From contig NZ_JAGGNR010000012.1 in assembly GCF_018614975.1 (NCBI RefSeq), forward strand, positions 186,001 through 250,000: a DNA stretch of 64,000 bases, written 5' to 3'. Shown here piece by piece: positions 16,650-27,094 of this stretch (positions are counted from its first letter, which is position 1; each line of letters starts with the position of its first letter). The notes beneath the pieces are model-generated. The model worked only from the letters and a program-made list of their open reading frames with translations. It was not told the origin of the DNA and ran no database searches. Source of the stretch: Paenibacillus polymyxa (GTDB lineage: Bacteria; Bacillota; Bacilli; Paenibacillales; Paenibacillaceae). The position numbers and the translations under genes were made by a program.

Positions 16650-19600
16650 CTACTGTGGGCTGTCGATAAACTTCATATATTGCAGCAGTCGGTTCAATAC
16701 TGCCGCACTCTGAGCTCGGGTTGCCATTTCTTTGGGTAAAAACCTGTTGGTTGGCGTACCTTGCATCAAGCCTGCTTCCAGTAAAATGGATACCGGTTCG
16801 GAAGCCCACGCTGAAAGAGTGGTTCGATCGGTCAACACCTCCAGTCCATCCGTGTTCGGCTGAGGCTTCAATTTTGCAAAATCCAATGCACGGACGAGAA
16901 TTACGGCCATTTGTTCACGGGTAATGGATGCCTCCGGTCTAAACAAGCCATCACCGTAACCGTTGATTAAGCCTGCAGCCTGTGCAGTTCCTACAGCTCC
17001 AGCATACCATTGCGCTGATGGGATATCGGCAAATATTGATGTTGGCTGGTGCTCAGGCAATCCAAGGGAACGGACAAGCAATGCCGCGAATTCGGCACGT
17101 GTAACCGGCTTCTCTGGAGCAAAGGTGTCATCATTTACACCCTCAATAATGAATTTGTTCGCAAGCATTTCGACGTCGGATCGTCCCCAATGATCCTTCA
17201 TGTCCGCAAACGCATGATTTGCTGATACGACTGCAAACATGCTGTTATGGGGTGTGGAGAGGATGGCTTGTGCCTGCTGGTCATCCTTTGTGAACAGGGA
17301 AGGAACAAAATGCATCTGATTCTCTGCATCGATCCACACGGCTGTTGATGTGGCGGGATCAGCCTCTGAAGGGAGTGGAAGGATTCGTTTGCTATATTCA
17401 TGATTAGAATGTTCTGTCTGCTTCCCGTCAATATACAAGGTGAACTTCATAGGAGTGCCGATGAGTTCATAGCCTTGCTTCGCCACCGTAGCATTCAGGA
17501 TGCTGATGGTGCTGGGAGAGGCTTTACCGATGCCCATGGTAACAACCATGTTGTCAGCCAATGGCGGTAACATGTTTAGCGACAACTCATAGCTCGCACC
17601 ATTGACCTCGAAGGTTACACTGATATCCGGCTGCTTTTGCATCATATTCCGCAGTAACTTACCCGGCAGATCCAGGAAAACGACAGGGGATTCCGTACTG
17701 AAGCGGATCAGTATTCCCGCTTCTGCACCACTGAAGGCTTGCATGAGAGAAGCTGTATCAGGTTTTAGTCGGATTGCAGTCTGACCGTCAGGAGCTATCT
17801 CAGTTGAGGCTGTTGATTTGATGTTCAGACCGTTAATTTCAAGCTTGACTGTAGCTGGATTTTCGGCCGACGGCAAAACATTTGGGAACCCTGAGAACGA
17901 TTCCGATCCAGAAGCTGGTGAAGGTGCTGGAGTTGTACCCGGTGATGGTTGCGGCTCGGGCTGCGGTGTAGCAAGAGGCTTTAATGTAATGATGCCCGTA
18001 TCCACGGCTTGCTCTGCCAGTACTTCGACGCTTCGTTCAGAGGTATCATAGCCTTTTGCACGTACAATAAGGGTACGGGTTCCTACAGGAATCTGTTCCA
18101 GTGTAAAATGCCCCTGGCTGTCCGTAAATACACCGATGCTGTCCACAGAAACGGAGACCCCCTCCAGTGGAGTCATTTCTGTACCATATACAGACCCGGT
18201 AATTGTTCCAGCTTGGGGAAGTACAGTGATGGTTGCCGTTGCTGTATGGGAGCCATCTTCAGATGTAACCGTAATAATGGCTGTACCTGCAGCCACAGGC
18301 TGGATCTCACCATGCTGATCAACGGTGGCGACAGCCTCATTACTGGAGCTCCAGTGAATGGTCTTGTTTGTAGTGTCTTCTGGATCAATGATTGCTGTCA
18401 GTTTAGCCGAGGGCCCACCAGAGGTCAGGTCCAGTTGAGATGGCTCCAGATGAAGACCGTTAACCGGAACGAACTGACGAATGTGCTTTTGTTCCAGCGT
18501 GAAGCGCTGCCACGCCTGAATGCGATAGTTCCCCGTATTTTCATCTTCTGTCACTTCAAAGAGGTCCACAGCCTGCCCTGGACTTGTACCAGGAATATCG
18601 GCACCTGAAATATAGGTTGCCGCACCCTCAGGCAGTGCATCCCCAACCGATGGAGGAGTGCTGTCCGTACGATCCAACATATAGGCAAAGGAATGACCCG
18701 TTTGCGTCGGCGCTGCTGTAATGCTTGTTGCGCCCACCTCTAGTCCGGGCTGAACCGATGCATCCGCAATGCCTGGAGCCTTCATAACAATGACAAGTTG
18801 CAGAACACGTTCAGTTGTGGCAGAGCCGCCATCCAGTAGCGAGAGTTTTACGGTGTACGTGCCGGATTGTGTCGGTGTACCGTCCAGCTCACCAGAAGGG
18901 CTCAAGCTTAATCCTTGGGGAAGTCCGGAGGCGGTCCAGGTAAGTCCTGCGCGCGCTCCATCATAACCTGCCAGGTCCATGGAATAGGATTCATTCTGAA
19001 CCGCCTGAGGCAGCTCGGTTGTTAATATGGCAGGGCGCAGATAAGGATAGCCATTGTTGATCGCAGGATGAATGTTCCAGGTATTTGTAAAATCCCATCC
19101 GGTATAAGTGGCCTGCTGCTTCATTTCTGCTGTTGTTTTCCCATAGATCTCAATTGTGCTTTGATAAGGATCACTTGCTCCCACCACCATCCCCGTCGTC
19201 ATCGTGTCGTAGTATGTATCCGTTATGTTTGTTTTGTAGACATATCCACCGATCGCACCCCATTGGGAGTAACTTCTCGGATTCAGCGTGGAGATCGCGC
19301 CAGTTGAATATGTATTTTTGAGGATATTGTATTCATCTGAGATGCTTAACTGATAACCTACAATTCCTCCAGCATATACATGGGAGATAGGATGGTCCTT
19401 GACAGGCTCGTTAGCTAGATTACCGGTAAAGTAGGATTCGCTTATGCGGCCCGTTACCAGGGAACCTATAAGTCCACCTCCATGCAAATTGTCAGATTCG
19501 CCTACTGTAACGAAAGCAGCGGAGGAAGAGTGAGACAGCTGTGCATTGTTCAGTAATCCTACGATGCCCCCTGTAGGGGTGACCCTTTTGGAGATGTGCC

Positions 19601-20099
19601 CGCTTCGTACAGTTCCTTCCGTATAAACATAATCAATACTTCCCCCGGATTGAAAGCCAACAAGTGCACCTGTATTGGAGCCACCTTTAATATCTGCCCT
19701 CAGGTTAATATATTGAATACGGCCGTTGGCTTGACCAAAAAATCCATTGGACAATCGTGTGTCGTTGTTTATCTCCAAGCCAGTGATCCAATGCCCCTGT
19801 CCATCAAACGTTCCACTGAACGGAACGTAGTCATTGCCTCCAAACGGAATCCAGTCTATTCCCGTCAAGTCGATATCCCCAGTCAGGCGAATGCTCTCTG
19901 CCAGATAAAGCTCCTGATTTTGGTTCATGTATACAAGCTGTTCTTTGGTAGATACCTGGACCCAGCCGTTTTCAACCGGAGGAATGACATTTGGCCCGTC
20001 AGGTTCTCCTTCTGCATTCACAGAGCTGTACACTCCCATTTGTCCCGCGATCATGATGAGTACAAGCAGGATTTTCATCATGGATAAACGTTTCTTCAT
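16650..20099 (-). CDS. Large multidomain S-layer-homology surface protein
   Basis: The protein has 1149 residues with a signal peptide ending near VNAEG. Domains in order: GLUG-type repeats (about 60-350, e.g. GGLIGSLVTGRISESYFTGN), a putative Ig domain of He_PIG type (358-445, SGLPQGLSLSPSGELDGTPT), a BIG2 bacterial Ig domain (543-625, IHWSSSNEAVATVDQHGEIQ), a carboxypeptidase-regulatory-like beta-sandwich (633-705), a Pro-rich linker (713-745), an unassigned beta-rich region, and three SLH repeats (about 963-1149). SLH repeats anchor proteins to pyruvylated secondary cell-wall polymer. The modular plan suggests adhesion or substrate binding; no catalytic domain was seen. It has its own transcription unit, divergent from the STAND gene. 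Confidence 0.88.
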   Translation of the reverse strand: MKKRLSMMKILLVLIMIAGQMGVYSSVNAEGEPDGPNVIPPVENGWVQVSTKEQLVYMNQNQELYLAESIRLTGDIDLTGIDWIPFGGNDYVPFSGTFDGQGHWITGLEINNDTRLSNGFFGQANGRIQYINLRADIKGGSNTGALVGFQSGGSIDYVYTEGTVRSGHISKRVTPTGGIVGLLNNAQLSHSSSAAFVTVGESDNLHGGGLIGSLVTGRISESYFTGNLANEPVKDHPISHVYAGGIVGYQLSISDEYNILKNTYSTGAISTLNPRSYSQWGAIGGYVYKTNITDTYYDTMTTGMVVGASDPYQSTIEIYGKTTAEMKQQATYTGWDFTNTWNIHPAINNGYPYLRPAILTTELPQAVQNESYSMDLAGYDGARAGLTWTASGLPQGLSLSPSGELDGTPTQSGTYTVKLSLLDGGSATTERVLQLVIVMKAPGIADASVQPGLEVGATSITAAPTQTGHSFAYMLDRTDSTPPSVGDALPEGAATYISGADIPGTSPGQAVDLFEVTEDENTGNYRIQAWQRFTLEQKHIRQFVPVNGLHLEPSQLDLTSGGPSAKLTAIIDPEDTTNKTIHWSSSNEAVATVDQHGEIQPVAAGTAIITVTSEDGSHTATATITVLPQAGTITGSVYGTEMTPLEGVSVSVDSIGVFTDSQGHFTLEQIPVGTRTLIVRAKGYDTSERSVEVLAEQAVDTGIITLKPLATPQPEPQPSPGTTPAPSPASGSESFSGFPNVLPSAENPATVKLEINGLNIKSTASTEIAPDGQTAIRLKPDTASLMQAFSGAEAGILIRFSTESPVVFLDLPGKLLRNMMQKQPDISVTFEVNGASYELSLNMLPPLADNMVVTMGIGKASPSTISILNATVAKQGYELIGTPMKFTLYIDGKQTEHSNHEYSKRILPLPSEADPATSTAVWIDAENQMHFVPSLFTKDDQQAQAILSTPHNSMFAVVSANHAFADMKDHWGRSDVEMLANKFIIEGVNDDTFAPEKPVTRAEFAALLVRSLGLPEHQPTSIFADIPSAQWYAGAVGTAQAAGLINGYGDGLFRPEASITREQMAVILVRALDFAKLKPQPNTDGLEVLTDRTTLSAWASEPVSILLEAGLMQGTPTNRFLPKEMATRAQSAAVLNRLLQYMKFIDSPQ

Positions 20100-20264
20100 T
20101 TACACTTCACATCCCCTTTGGTTTGCAGTAATGAAACTATTATTGAATGGATAAGCATGTGAGGAACCGGAACAGTCTATGCCAATCAAGAAATAGTATA
20201 GTATATTATAAGAAATGCGGTGTCTCGTTTTTGTTTCAAATTTGAATGGAAAGTAGTGTGCAGC

Positions 20265-22358
20265 ATGAATCTTAGATCAGTGGACCGGAATTCCCACAAG
20301 CCGTGTATTGTCGGTTTGACTCAGCAATTGGAGGTGTTATCCAATTGGCTTGCTTCACCTGATGTTAATTCACAAATATTTTCAATTTCAGGAATTGGAG
20401 GCATTGGCAAGACGACACTCCTCACGGAGATGGCGGCAGAGGCCAGGCGATGTTCAACGGTTACCTTGTGGATGGATGGACAGTTCTGCCTGCAGACGCC
20501 GCGCGCTTTTCTGTCTCATCTGGAGATGAGTTTGGAAATGGAGTATGGTCGAACACGTGCCGCAGGTTCACCACTTCTTGCACATGTTGTTGAAGAGCTG
20601 ACTCGTCAACGGACTGTCGTGATTATTGATAACTGTGAAACAATAGATCGGATCGATAGCTGGCTGTTATCGAGCTTTCTTCCGCTGCTTGCAGCAAGTG
20701 AATTCTTGTTTATTGTGGCTTCGCGGACAGGTCTGCCCATTCAGTGGCATACGAATCTTTTATGGGGCAATCAGATCCACTCTTTTACTCTGGAGCTTTT
20801 CACTCGCAAAGAGGTTCACGAATATGTGCAGTCAAGCGGCTTACCACCCCTCGTACAGCAGGATATCGTACACAAAACAGATGGTCACCCGCTGCTACTG
20901 GCGCTAACGGTGGACATGCTGCGACGTCAGGGAAGAGAGCGAGAGGACTACGCACAACAGATACCCGGCATATTGAGTGCAGAGTTACTCAAGGAAGCAA
21001 CCTCTCCCTATATGTATGAGGCTTTGCAGATACTGTCGCTGTTCCCGGCAGCGGATCAGACGATGCTGAACCAGTTGTTAACTCATCCCCTGAGTGCATT
21101 GGACTACACGGCACTGAGTACTTTATCCTGTGTGCACGCTGGAGCCGGAGGCCTTTCTCTGCATCAGTTGGTATCCCGGATGTTAAGGGAGGATTATGAG
21201 AGGCGCGACCCCGGCGATTATCAGATGATGCGTTCCCGGGTACTGGAGCTGCTTACGGAGCGGTATCCTTCAGTGAACAAACTGTTGCAAATGCAGATTG
21301 CGGCTCACATATTGGAGCTGTACCGTGAACAATTGCCCTCGTCCCATGCATATACGGATTTCTCAGGGATACGTCAACGGGAAGTGGAGCAGCAGATGTC
21401 TTTTGAACCTGAAGATCTTCCTTACTTACAGCGTTTTCTTGCCGAATCGCTGGCACGTTCGGATTGGCAATCGGAGCTGATCGAGAACGGACAGTATTCT
21501 TCATTATTAGATGATATCGCTAATTATGCGCCGGAGGGGATACGCATCATACGGAATGCGGACAGGGTACCTTTGGCGTTCTGTGCTGGACTTTGGTTAC
21601 ATGACCAAACGTTGTCCATATTGGAACGATATTCTCCTGATGATATGAACATGCTGGGCGATACGGTCAACTCGGCACGCAGGCTCCCCCCTGAAGCGGC
21701 TGATACCATATGTGTCCTGCTAGCTGCGGTAGACGTGGAACAGTCTTCTTATCGCCCTGAGGAACTGGGTGGCATGCTGTTTCAATCGTGGCTAATTGAT
21801 GCCATGAGCGGTCTGCGTGCAATCATTCCCACTGCGGACAGACAACTAAACATGTTACTCCCTCATCTGGGATTTGAGGAGCGGACGATGCCATCTCAGC
21901 CATATGCCAGAGAGGATATGCATGTATGGGAACTGGATTTCAGGCAGGTGACCTTTGAGGTCTGGGTTCAGCGTATTCTAAGGCAGAACATTCAGACTGC
22001 AGGCTTCATCCCGCAGGAAGCACCCCGTGTCTTGTCCCGGGATGAGGTCAGACTAATGCTTCAACATTTATATGAGGATACGGTACTTGAGGAGATGGTT
22101 CCTTTACAGGCAATGGGATGCAAAGGAGTGAGGGCACGGGAGTTGGTCGTGAGCATCCTTCAGGCTGATTCACCGACCTATCCGCTTACTGATCTGGAGC
22201 AGCGTATACTTAGGGAAAGCTATCTGCATAGAAATTATCGCAAGTCCGAGTTGGCCGAGGCTTTACATATGAGCCGCGCCACGTTTTACCGCCATTCGCG
22301 GCAGGGCTTTATCCATTTGGGTCATGTGTTCACGCAGCGATGGATGGCTTTAAAATGA
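20265..22358 (+). CDS. STAND-type P-loop ATPase with C-terminal helix-turn-helix
   Basis: I take ATG 20265, with GGAAAG about 11 bases upstream; an in-frame GTG at 20220 has no ribosome site. The protein has 697 residues. Residues about 20-180 form a NACHT/NB-ARC-like ATPase: Walker A SGIGGIGKTTL (about 43-53), Walker B TVVIIDNCETID (about 115-126) and a sensor strand FLFIVASRTGLP. A winged-helix-like part and a long helical region follow. The last 50 residues (YRKSELAEALHMSRATFYRHSRQGF) form a helix-turn-helix. STAND proteins are switches in regulation or in antiphage defence. The C-terminal HTH favours a transcriptional role, but no partner gene is adjacent. Confidence 0.75.
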   Translation: MNLRSVDRNSHKPCIVGLTQQLEVLSNWLASPDVNSQIFSISGIGGIGKTTLLTEMAAEARRCSTVTLWMDGQFCLQTPRAFLSHLEMSLEMEYGRTRAAGSPLLAHVVEELTRQRTVVIIDNCETIDRIDSWLLSSFLPLLAASEFLFIVASRTGLPIQWHTNLLWGNQIHSFTLELFTRKEVHEYVQSSGLPPLVQQDIVHKTDGHPLLLALTVDMLRRQGREREDYAQQIPGILSAELLKEATSPYMYEALQILSLFPAADQTMLNQLLTHPLSALDYTALSTLSCVHAGAGGLSLHQLVSRMLREDYERRDPGDYQMMRSRVLELLTERYPSVNKLLQMQIAAHILELYREQLPSSHAYTDFSGIRQREVEQQMSFEPEDLPYLQRFLAESLARSDWQSELIENGQYSSLLDDIANYAPEGIRIIRNADRVPLAFCAGLWLHDQTLSILERYSPDDMNMLGDTVNSARRLPPEAADTICVLLAAVDVEQSSYRPEELGGMLFQSWLIDAMSGLRAIIPTADRQLNMLLPHLGFEERTMPSQPYAREDMHVWELDFRQVTFEVWVQRILRQNIQTAGFIPQEAPRVLSRDEVRLMLQHLYEDTVLEEMVPLQAMGCKGVRARELVVSILQADSPTYPLTDLEQRILRESYLHRNYRKSELAEALHMSRATFYRHSRQGFIHLGHVFTQRWMALK

Positions 22359-22396
22359 AAGGCCAGTAATTGAATGATAACCATATAACAACCGCC

Positions 22397-22445
22397 AAAA
22401 AACGCGAGCCTGCTCCGGATTCAATCCGTCGCAGCTCGCGTTATT
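22397..22445. terminator. Bidirectional terminator
   Basis: AACGCGAGC pairs with GCTCGCGTT around an inner CGGATT/AATCCG pair, with AAAAAA on one side and TTATT on the other. It lies between convergent genes. Confidence 0.85.
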
Positions 22446-22453
22446 GGCTAATC

Positions 22454-23626
22454 CTACATGTTTCTGAGAATGCCGCTGTCCTCAACAGAAGCCACTGCTC
22501 GGAGAAGGTTCTCATGATCCTGCACCAGTGCCAGTCTGATATACCCTTCACCCGAAGGGCCAAAGGCACTTCCAGGTGTCACGATGACGCCTGCCCGGCT
22601 GACCAAGTCCATGGCGAAGTGTTCAGAACTCTCATAATGAGCGGGAATCCTCGTCCAGATAAACATGGTCGCTTGGGGCTTCGTTATTTCCCATCCGATT
22701 CTGCTGAAGCCTTCGCAAAGAATGTCCCGTCTTTCCTCATAGGTTGCCCGTACCTTTTCCACTTCGGCTTGATCACCTGTGATCGCAGCAATCGCGGCCT
22801 TCTGAATCGGAATGAACATCCCGTAATCCATATTGGATTTCAGCTTTTTCAGCATGGAGACGATAGTTGCATTGCCTACACAGAAGCCGATTCTGGCCCC
22901 GGCGAGGCCATAGGTCTTGGATAAGGAATTGAATTCCACACCAACGTCCATGGCTCCAGGGAATGCGAGGAAGCTTCCGCAAGTTTTTTCGTCAAATACG
23001 AGTTCACTGTACGCATTATCGTGGAGCACGATAATATCATACTTCTTGGCAAAGGCAATCAGGTCGAGATAGAACTGATCTGGTGCCATCGCGGTTGTCG
23101 GATTGTTGGGATAGGAGACCAGCATGAATTTTGCTCGCTGAGCGATATCTTCCGGTATATCCTGAAGCTGAATAACATACCCGTTTTCTTCTTTTTGCGG
23201 CATATAATACAGTTCTGCACCTGCCAGTAGCGGTCCATCCGCGAAGACGGGATAGCAGGGGTCAGGGACTAACACCAGATCACCTTCATCGACAATGGAG
23301 AGGGATATATGTGCCAGTCCTTCCTGTGAACCGAGCAAGGAACAGATCTGTGTTGCCGGGTCTAACTCGACCTGATAGCGCTGCTTGTACCAATCGCTTG
23401 TAGCTTGCAGCAACTCACTCTGATCATTCACAGCATATATATAATTCGCCGGATCAGCTGCGGCCTCGCATAGTGCATTTATAATATGCTGCGCAGGTGG
23501 TATATTCGGCGTACCCACACTGAGATCAATAACGGGCTGCCCGTTCTCCAGTCTGCGGCGTTTGATCTCCAGCAACCGGGTGAAAATTCCTTCGTTGAAA
23601 TGATCCATTCGTTTGGCAAAGTTCAT
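22454..23626 (-). CDS. Class I/II PLP-dependent aminotransferase
   Basis: The protein has 390 residues. It shows the fold-type I aminotransferase motifs: SVGTPNIPP near the N-terminus, 'SLLGSQEGLAHIS' (cofactor phosphate loop), 'PDPCYPVF', 'SYPNNPTTA', 'HDNAYSELVF' (Asp binding the pyridine N) and 'FNSLSKTYGLAGARIGF' with the PLP Lys at 237. 'GEGYIRLAL' carries the substrate-carboxylate Arg. It is closest in style to LL-diaminopimelate/alanine-type aminotransferases of the DapL-like group. The substrate cannot be told from sequence alone. It is monocistronic, ending at a shared terminator. Confidence 0.9.
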   Translation of the reverse strand: MNFAKRMDHFNEGIFTRLLEIKRRRLENGQPVIDLSVGTPNIPPAQHIINALCEAAADPANYIYAVNDQSELLQATSDWYKQRYQVELDPATQICSLLGSQEGLAHISLSIVDEGDLVLVPDPCYPVFADGPLLAGAELYYMPQKEENGYVIQLQDIPEDIAQRAKFMLVSYPNNPTTAMAPDQFYLDLIAFAKKYDIIVLHDNAYSELVFDEKTCGSFLAFPGAMDVGVEFNSLSKTYGLAGARIGFCVGNATIVSMLKKLKSNMDYGMFIPIQKAAIAAITGDQAEVEKVRATYEERRDILCEGFSRIGWEITKPQATMFIWTRIPAHYESSEHFAMDLVSRAGVIVTPGSAFGPSGEGYIRLALVQDHENLLRAVASVEDSGILRNM

Positions 23627-23720
23627 AATGATGATTCAGCCTCCAATCCTCTTCGTACGCATATTCATTAATAATAAATGGATAGCGACTAAAAGAGAAG
23701 AGCAGGTGAAAGCTTGCGGA

Positions 23721-25796
23721 TCATGACTTTACTTTAAACTGGCTTAGTTCGTCTTGCAGTTTGCCAGATAGCTGGTTCAACTGTTTCGACAGATCCGCTA
23801 CCTGTTCGATACTATCCAGCTGCTCCTGCGTGCTGGCGCTTACTTCTTCCGTCGATGCCGAGTTCTCCTCTGTGGTGGAAGAGATAATCTCCAGTGCCTG
23901 GAATATTTCATCTTTATGCTTGTGTACATTGGAGGTATTGCTGGTAATCTGCATCATACGTTGCTGCAGATCTTTCAGGTCTTTGTTAATATTGAAGAAT
24001 ACATGTTTGGTATCTTCTACAGATTTGGCATTCTCCTCCGCAATCTTCATACCTCGCATGGTATGTTCAACCGACAGGGTTGTTTTCTCTTCAATCACAT
24101 TCACTTTTTTGTTAATTTCCTCTGTTGCCTGAGCCGTCTGTTCTGCAAGTTTGCGGACTTCTTCGGCAACGACGGCAAATCCTCGTCCATGTTCGCCAGC
24201 ACGTGCAGCCTCAATGGAGGCATTCAGGGCGAGCAGGTTCGTCTGAGAGGCAATCTGTTTGACCGTATCTACAAAACTGGATATTTCATTCCGGCTCAGA
24301 TCAATCTCCTTAATGATAGAGGACACCGCTTGGGTGGACTGATGGTTTTCCTCGGACCATTTCGATAATTGTTCCACAACCGCGAGTCCTTGGCTGCTCT
24401 GATCGGCAGATGTCTGCACGACCGTTCCCATAGCCTGCGCATCGGTAGCAATTTCATCGATTTGGCTGGATAACGAGCCTGTTTTGCGTAAAATATTCTC
24501 CGTTTCGATGGACTGATAATTCGTTGCATTGGCAATCTCGTTAATAGCTGTTGATGTGTCATTCATGGTCACAGCCGTTCGAGAGGAGATGGCTTGCAGA
24601 TCATTCGACGACTGGTTCAGGATTTGCGCCGAGCTGCCGACCATTTGCAGCATGCCCTGAATTTTCTGCACCATGGAATTCAAACCTGTGGCGATCTGTC
24701 CAATTTCATTATTAGATTTGATATCCAGTTTGACAGTCAGGTCACCTTGTTCAATCTGTTTAATCTTGGCCAGCAGCTGTGGGATGGAGCGTAACAGACG
24801 GCGAAGGGTAATGTAACAGATAATCACAAGCAGAAGGGTGGCTGCAGCAAAACCGCCAAGCGTAATCCACGTGAATGTTTTTAATTCCGCGAGAACTTCT
24901 TCTTCGGATATGGTCAGACCAACGGACCATCCCGTATCCTTGCTGGTAGCGTAGCCGATATAACGACGTTCCCCATTGTCGTTCATAAGCTGTACGCCGT
25001 TTTCACCGGCAAGCATTTTCTTGCCGATGTTCCCCATGTCCCCCGTACTGTCCAGAATGTTCTCCTTCAATACCTTCTCTTGATCCGGATGGTACAGAAT
25101 TTCCCCGCTCTTGGACAGCAACATGGAATAGCCCGTGCTTCCAAGGGAATAACTCTCCATAATCGCCGGAATATCCTTGAATGCAATATCCGCTGCGGCA
25201 AAGCCAGTCATGTTGTTGTTTTCGTCTTTGATCGGATAAAAAATACCCATGAGTACATTGCCTACTGCTATGTCAATGTACGGATCGGAGAAATAAAGTC
25301 CGTCTGCGGCAGTAACTGGCTTGTAGTATGGACGTGACTGGATATCAAAGTCCGGTGCAGATACGACACCATCATTTTGAATCCAAAAACCTTTTCCATC
25401 CAGACCTGCGACCCAGGCATCGGCAAAAGAAGGCTCTGCCTTAACAATAGCGGCCAGAGTCGCCTGTGTTTGCGCAGCGTAGGTTGAACTTGCCGCATCC
25501 GCAGCAGATGCTGTTGTTTCTATGTATTGCTGAAATAATGTGTTGGTGGACATTTGTTTGACCAGCGCGCCCTTTTCCTTGAATAGTGCATCAAATTCAC
25601 TAACAATGGCTTGTGTCTTGGTCTGAAGCATGGACTCCTGCTGTTTCACCAGAATGTTTCGTGTGCTTGCAAACATAAATGTTCCCAGTACGGCAAAAAC
25701 AACTACGATAATAACCAGCAGCACAATAGACAACGTATTTGCCATACTGGATGTCCGTGCTCCCGTTTTCCCCCACTTGTTCAACATGTTCGACAT
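23721..25796 (-). CDS. Methyl-accepting chemotaxis protein with dCache sensor
   Basis: The protein has 691 residues with GGGGAG before the ATG. A membrane helix (about 20-45) and a second one (about 305-330) bracket an extracellular double-Cache domain; '[19 protein letters not shown]', 'SRPYYKPV' and '[12 protein letters not shown]' are typical. HAMP (about 330-385) and a long methyl-accepting coiled coil follow, with the hairpin tip [20 protein letters not shown] near residue 525. Gln/Glu pairs for methylation occur near both ends. It would relay an extracellular small ligand, commonly an amino or organic acid for dCache, to CheA/CheW. No other chemotaxis genes are nearby. Confidence 0.93.
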   Translation of the reverse strand: MSNMLNKWGKTGARTSSMANTLSIVLLVIIVVVFAVLGTFMFASTRNILVKQQESMLQTKTQAIVSEFDALFKEKGALVKQMSTNTLFQQYIETTASAADAASSTYAAQTQATLAAIVKAEPSFADAWVAGLDGKGFWIQNDGVVSAPDFDIQSRPYYKPVTAADGLYFSDPYIDIAVGNVLMGIFYPIKDENNNMTGFAAADIAFKDIPAIMESYSLGSTGYSMLLSKSGEILYHPDQEKVLKENILDSTGDMGNIGKKMLAGENGVQLMNDNGERRYIGYATSKDTGWSVGLTISEEEVLAELKTFTWITLGGFAAATLLLVIICYITLRRLLRSIPQLLAKIKQIEQGDLTVKLDIKSNNEIGQIATGLNSMVQKIQGMLQMVGSSAQILNQSSNDLQAISSRTAVTMNDTSTAINEIANATNYQSIETENILRKTGSLSSQIDEIATDAQAMGTVVQTSADQSSQGLAVVEQLSKWSEENHQSTQAVSSIIKEIDLSRNEISSFVDTVKQIASQTNLLALNASIEAARAGEHGRGFAVVAEEVRKLAEQTAQATEEINKKVNVIEEKTTLSVEHTMRGMKIAEENAKSVEDTKHVFFNINKDLKDLQQRMMQITSNTSNVHKHKDEIFQALEIISSTTEENSASTEEVSASTQEQLDSIEQVADLSKQLNQLSGKLQDELSQFKVKS

Positions 25797-26053
25797 ATTC
25801 CATCTCCCCAGAAGAGTAATTAAAAGCTCAAAACGCCTTAGTTATATGTCGGCATGATCTATAGTTTTATGTAGATTTCTGTCGAATAATCCTGAAAGCA
25901 ACGGGAAGGAAAGGCATGAGTATGAGACGGATGAAAGGGGAGGGATGAAAAAAGAGGAAGGAATGAAAAAACGGGGATCGGTGGTGGTTCATCCAGACGA
26001 TCTTGTTTATAATGGAATGAATTGGAACTATGGATGGAAAAGGGGGATTATCT

Positions 26054-27082
26054 GTGAGTGAGTTATGGCATGCTTCAATACAGGGGGTTCCATGGAATGG
26101 CGAAAAGATGCACCAGGCGGTGCATCTGTTGCGTCGCCGAGCAACGGTTCATTTTCGAGTTGATGCGGATACATACGAGGACCTTGCCGAGCTCGATGCC
26201 AAAGTATTCTTTGCCCGGCCGGATCTGATTCTACACATATCACATATGGACCCTAAAGGGGTATATTCATCCGGATTTTTGGGGCGACTGGCACAGTTGA
26301 AACATGTGTCTGCCTTGCAGCTTGATCTTTCGCAGGCACAGGATTTGACGATTCTGGGTGCGATGGAGCAACTGCAGTTTCTAAGATTGAATTCACCTGC
26401 AAAGGCGACCGTGCTCGATTTTATTAAACACTACAAACAATTGACCTTTCTTGAACTACGTGGCAAATTCAACGGATTTGCTTCCATTGCGGCATGCCTC
26501 CAACTGCATACGCTCATTCTGAACTGCACGGTCGAAAGTGTTGATGTGTTGGCGGAATTGCCTATGCTTCAGTATCTGTCCCTGGATCAAGGTGAGTTAA
26601 AAGGGGGACTGGATGTATTGACACAGTCAACCATATCGATGTTGAAGCTAAGCTCTGTTCGCAAACTGACGAGTATTCAGGGACTCGAACAGATGCGCGG
26701 GCTGGAATATTTGCATCTGTCGTTGCCTAAGCTGGAGCATTTATGCGACTTTTCCCATATGACCTCTCTCAGACAGCTCGAACTGGACTATATGAAATCG
26801 TTACGGGATACCAAACATCTATGGACAGCCCGTGCTTTGGAGTCTATTGAACTGAAAGAGATGAATACGGCGCTCAAGGCGGATTCGTTTGCTGGACTAA
26901 CCGGGCTGGAGCATTTGCGCCAAATCGATTTTCGTTTTATTGATGTTAACAAAGGACGAATTGCAGCTATGCGTGATCACCTGGACAAGGCTGGAAAATC
27001 GAATTTATTATATGAAAATATCCCTGAGCATGAACGCCTGAATTCTATAGGTATTGCGCACTTGTCGCATGTATTAATGTAA
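26054..27082 (+). CDS. Leucine-rich-repeat protein
   Basis: I prefer GTG 26054, which has AAGGGGG eight bases upstream, over ATG 26030, which lacks a clear site. The protein has 342 residues. From about residue 70 to 300 there are around ten 20-24-residue leucine-rich units, such as 'LQFLRLNSPAKAT', 'LTFLELRGKFNGF', 'LQYLSLDQGELKGG', 'LEYLHLSLPKLEHL' and 'LRQLELDYMKSL'. There is no signal peptide, so it is probably cytoplasmic and binds another protein. Such LRR proteins are common single genes in Paenibacillus; a function is not known to me. Confidence 0.75.
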   Translation: MSELWHASIQGVPWNGEKMHQAVHLLRRRATVHFRVDADTYEDLAELDAKVFFARPDLILHISHMDPKGVYSSGFLGRLAQLKHVSALQLDLSQAQDLTILGAMEQLQFLRLNSPAKATVLDFIKHYKQLTFLELRGKFNGFASIAACLQLHTLILNCTVESVDVLAELPMLQYLSLDQGELKGGLDVLTQSTISMLKLSSVRKLTSIQGLEQMRGLEYLHLSLPKLEHLCDFSHMTSLRQLELDYMKSLRDTKHLWTARALESIELKEMNTALKADSFAGLTGLEHLRQIDFRFIDVNKGRIAAMRDHLDKAGKSNLLYENIPEHERLNSIGIAHLSHVLM

Positions 27083-27094
27083 ACGGGCTTCTGT

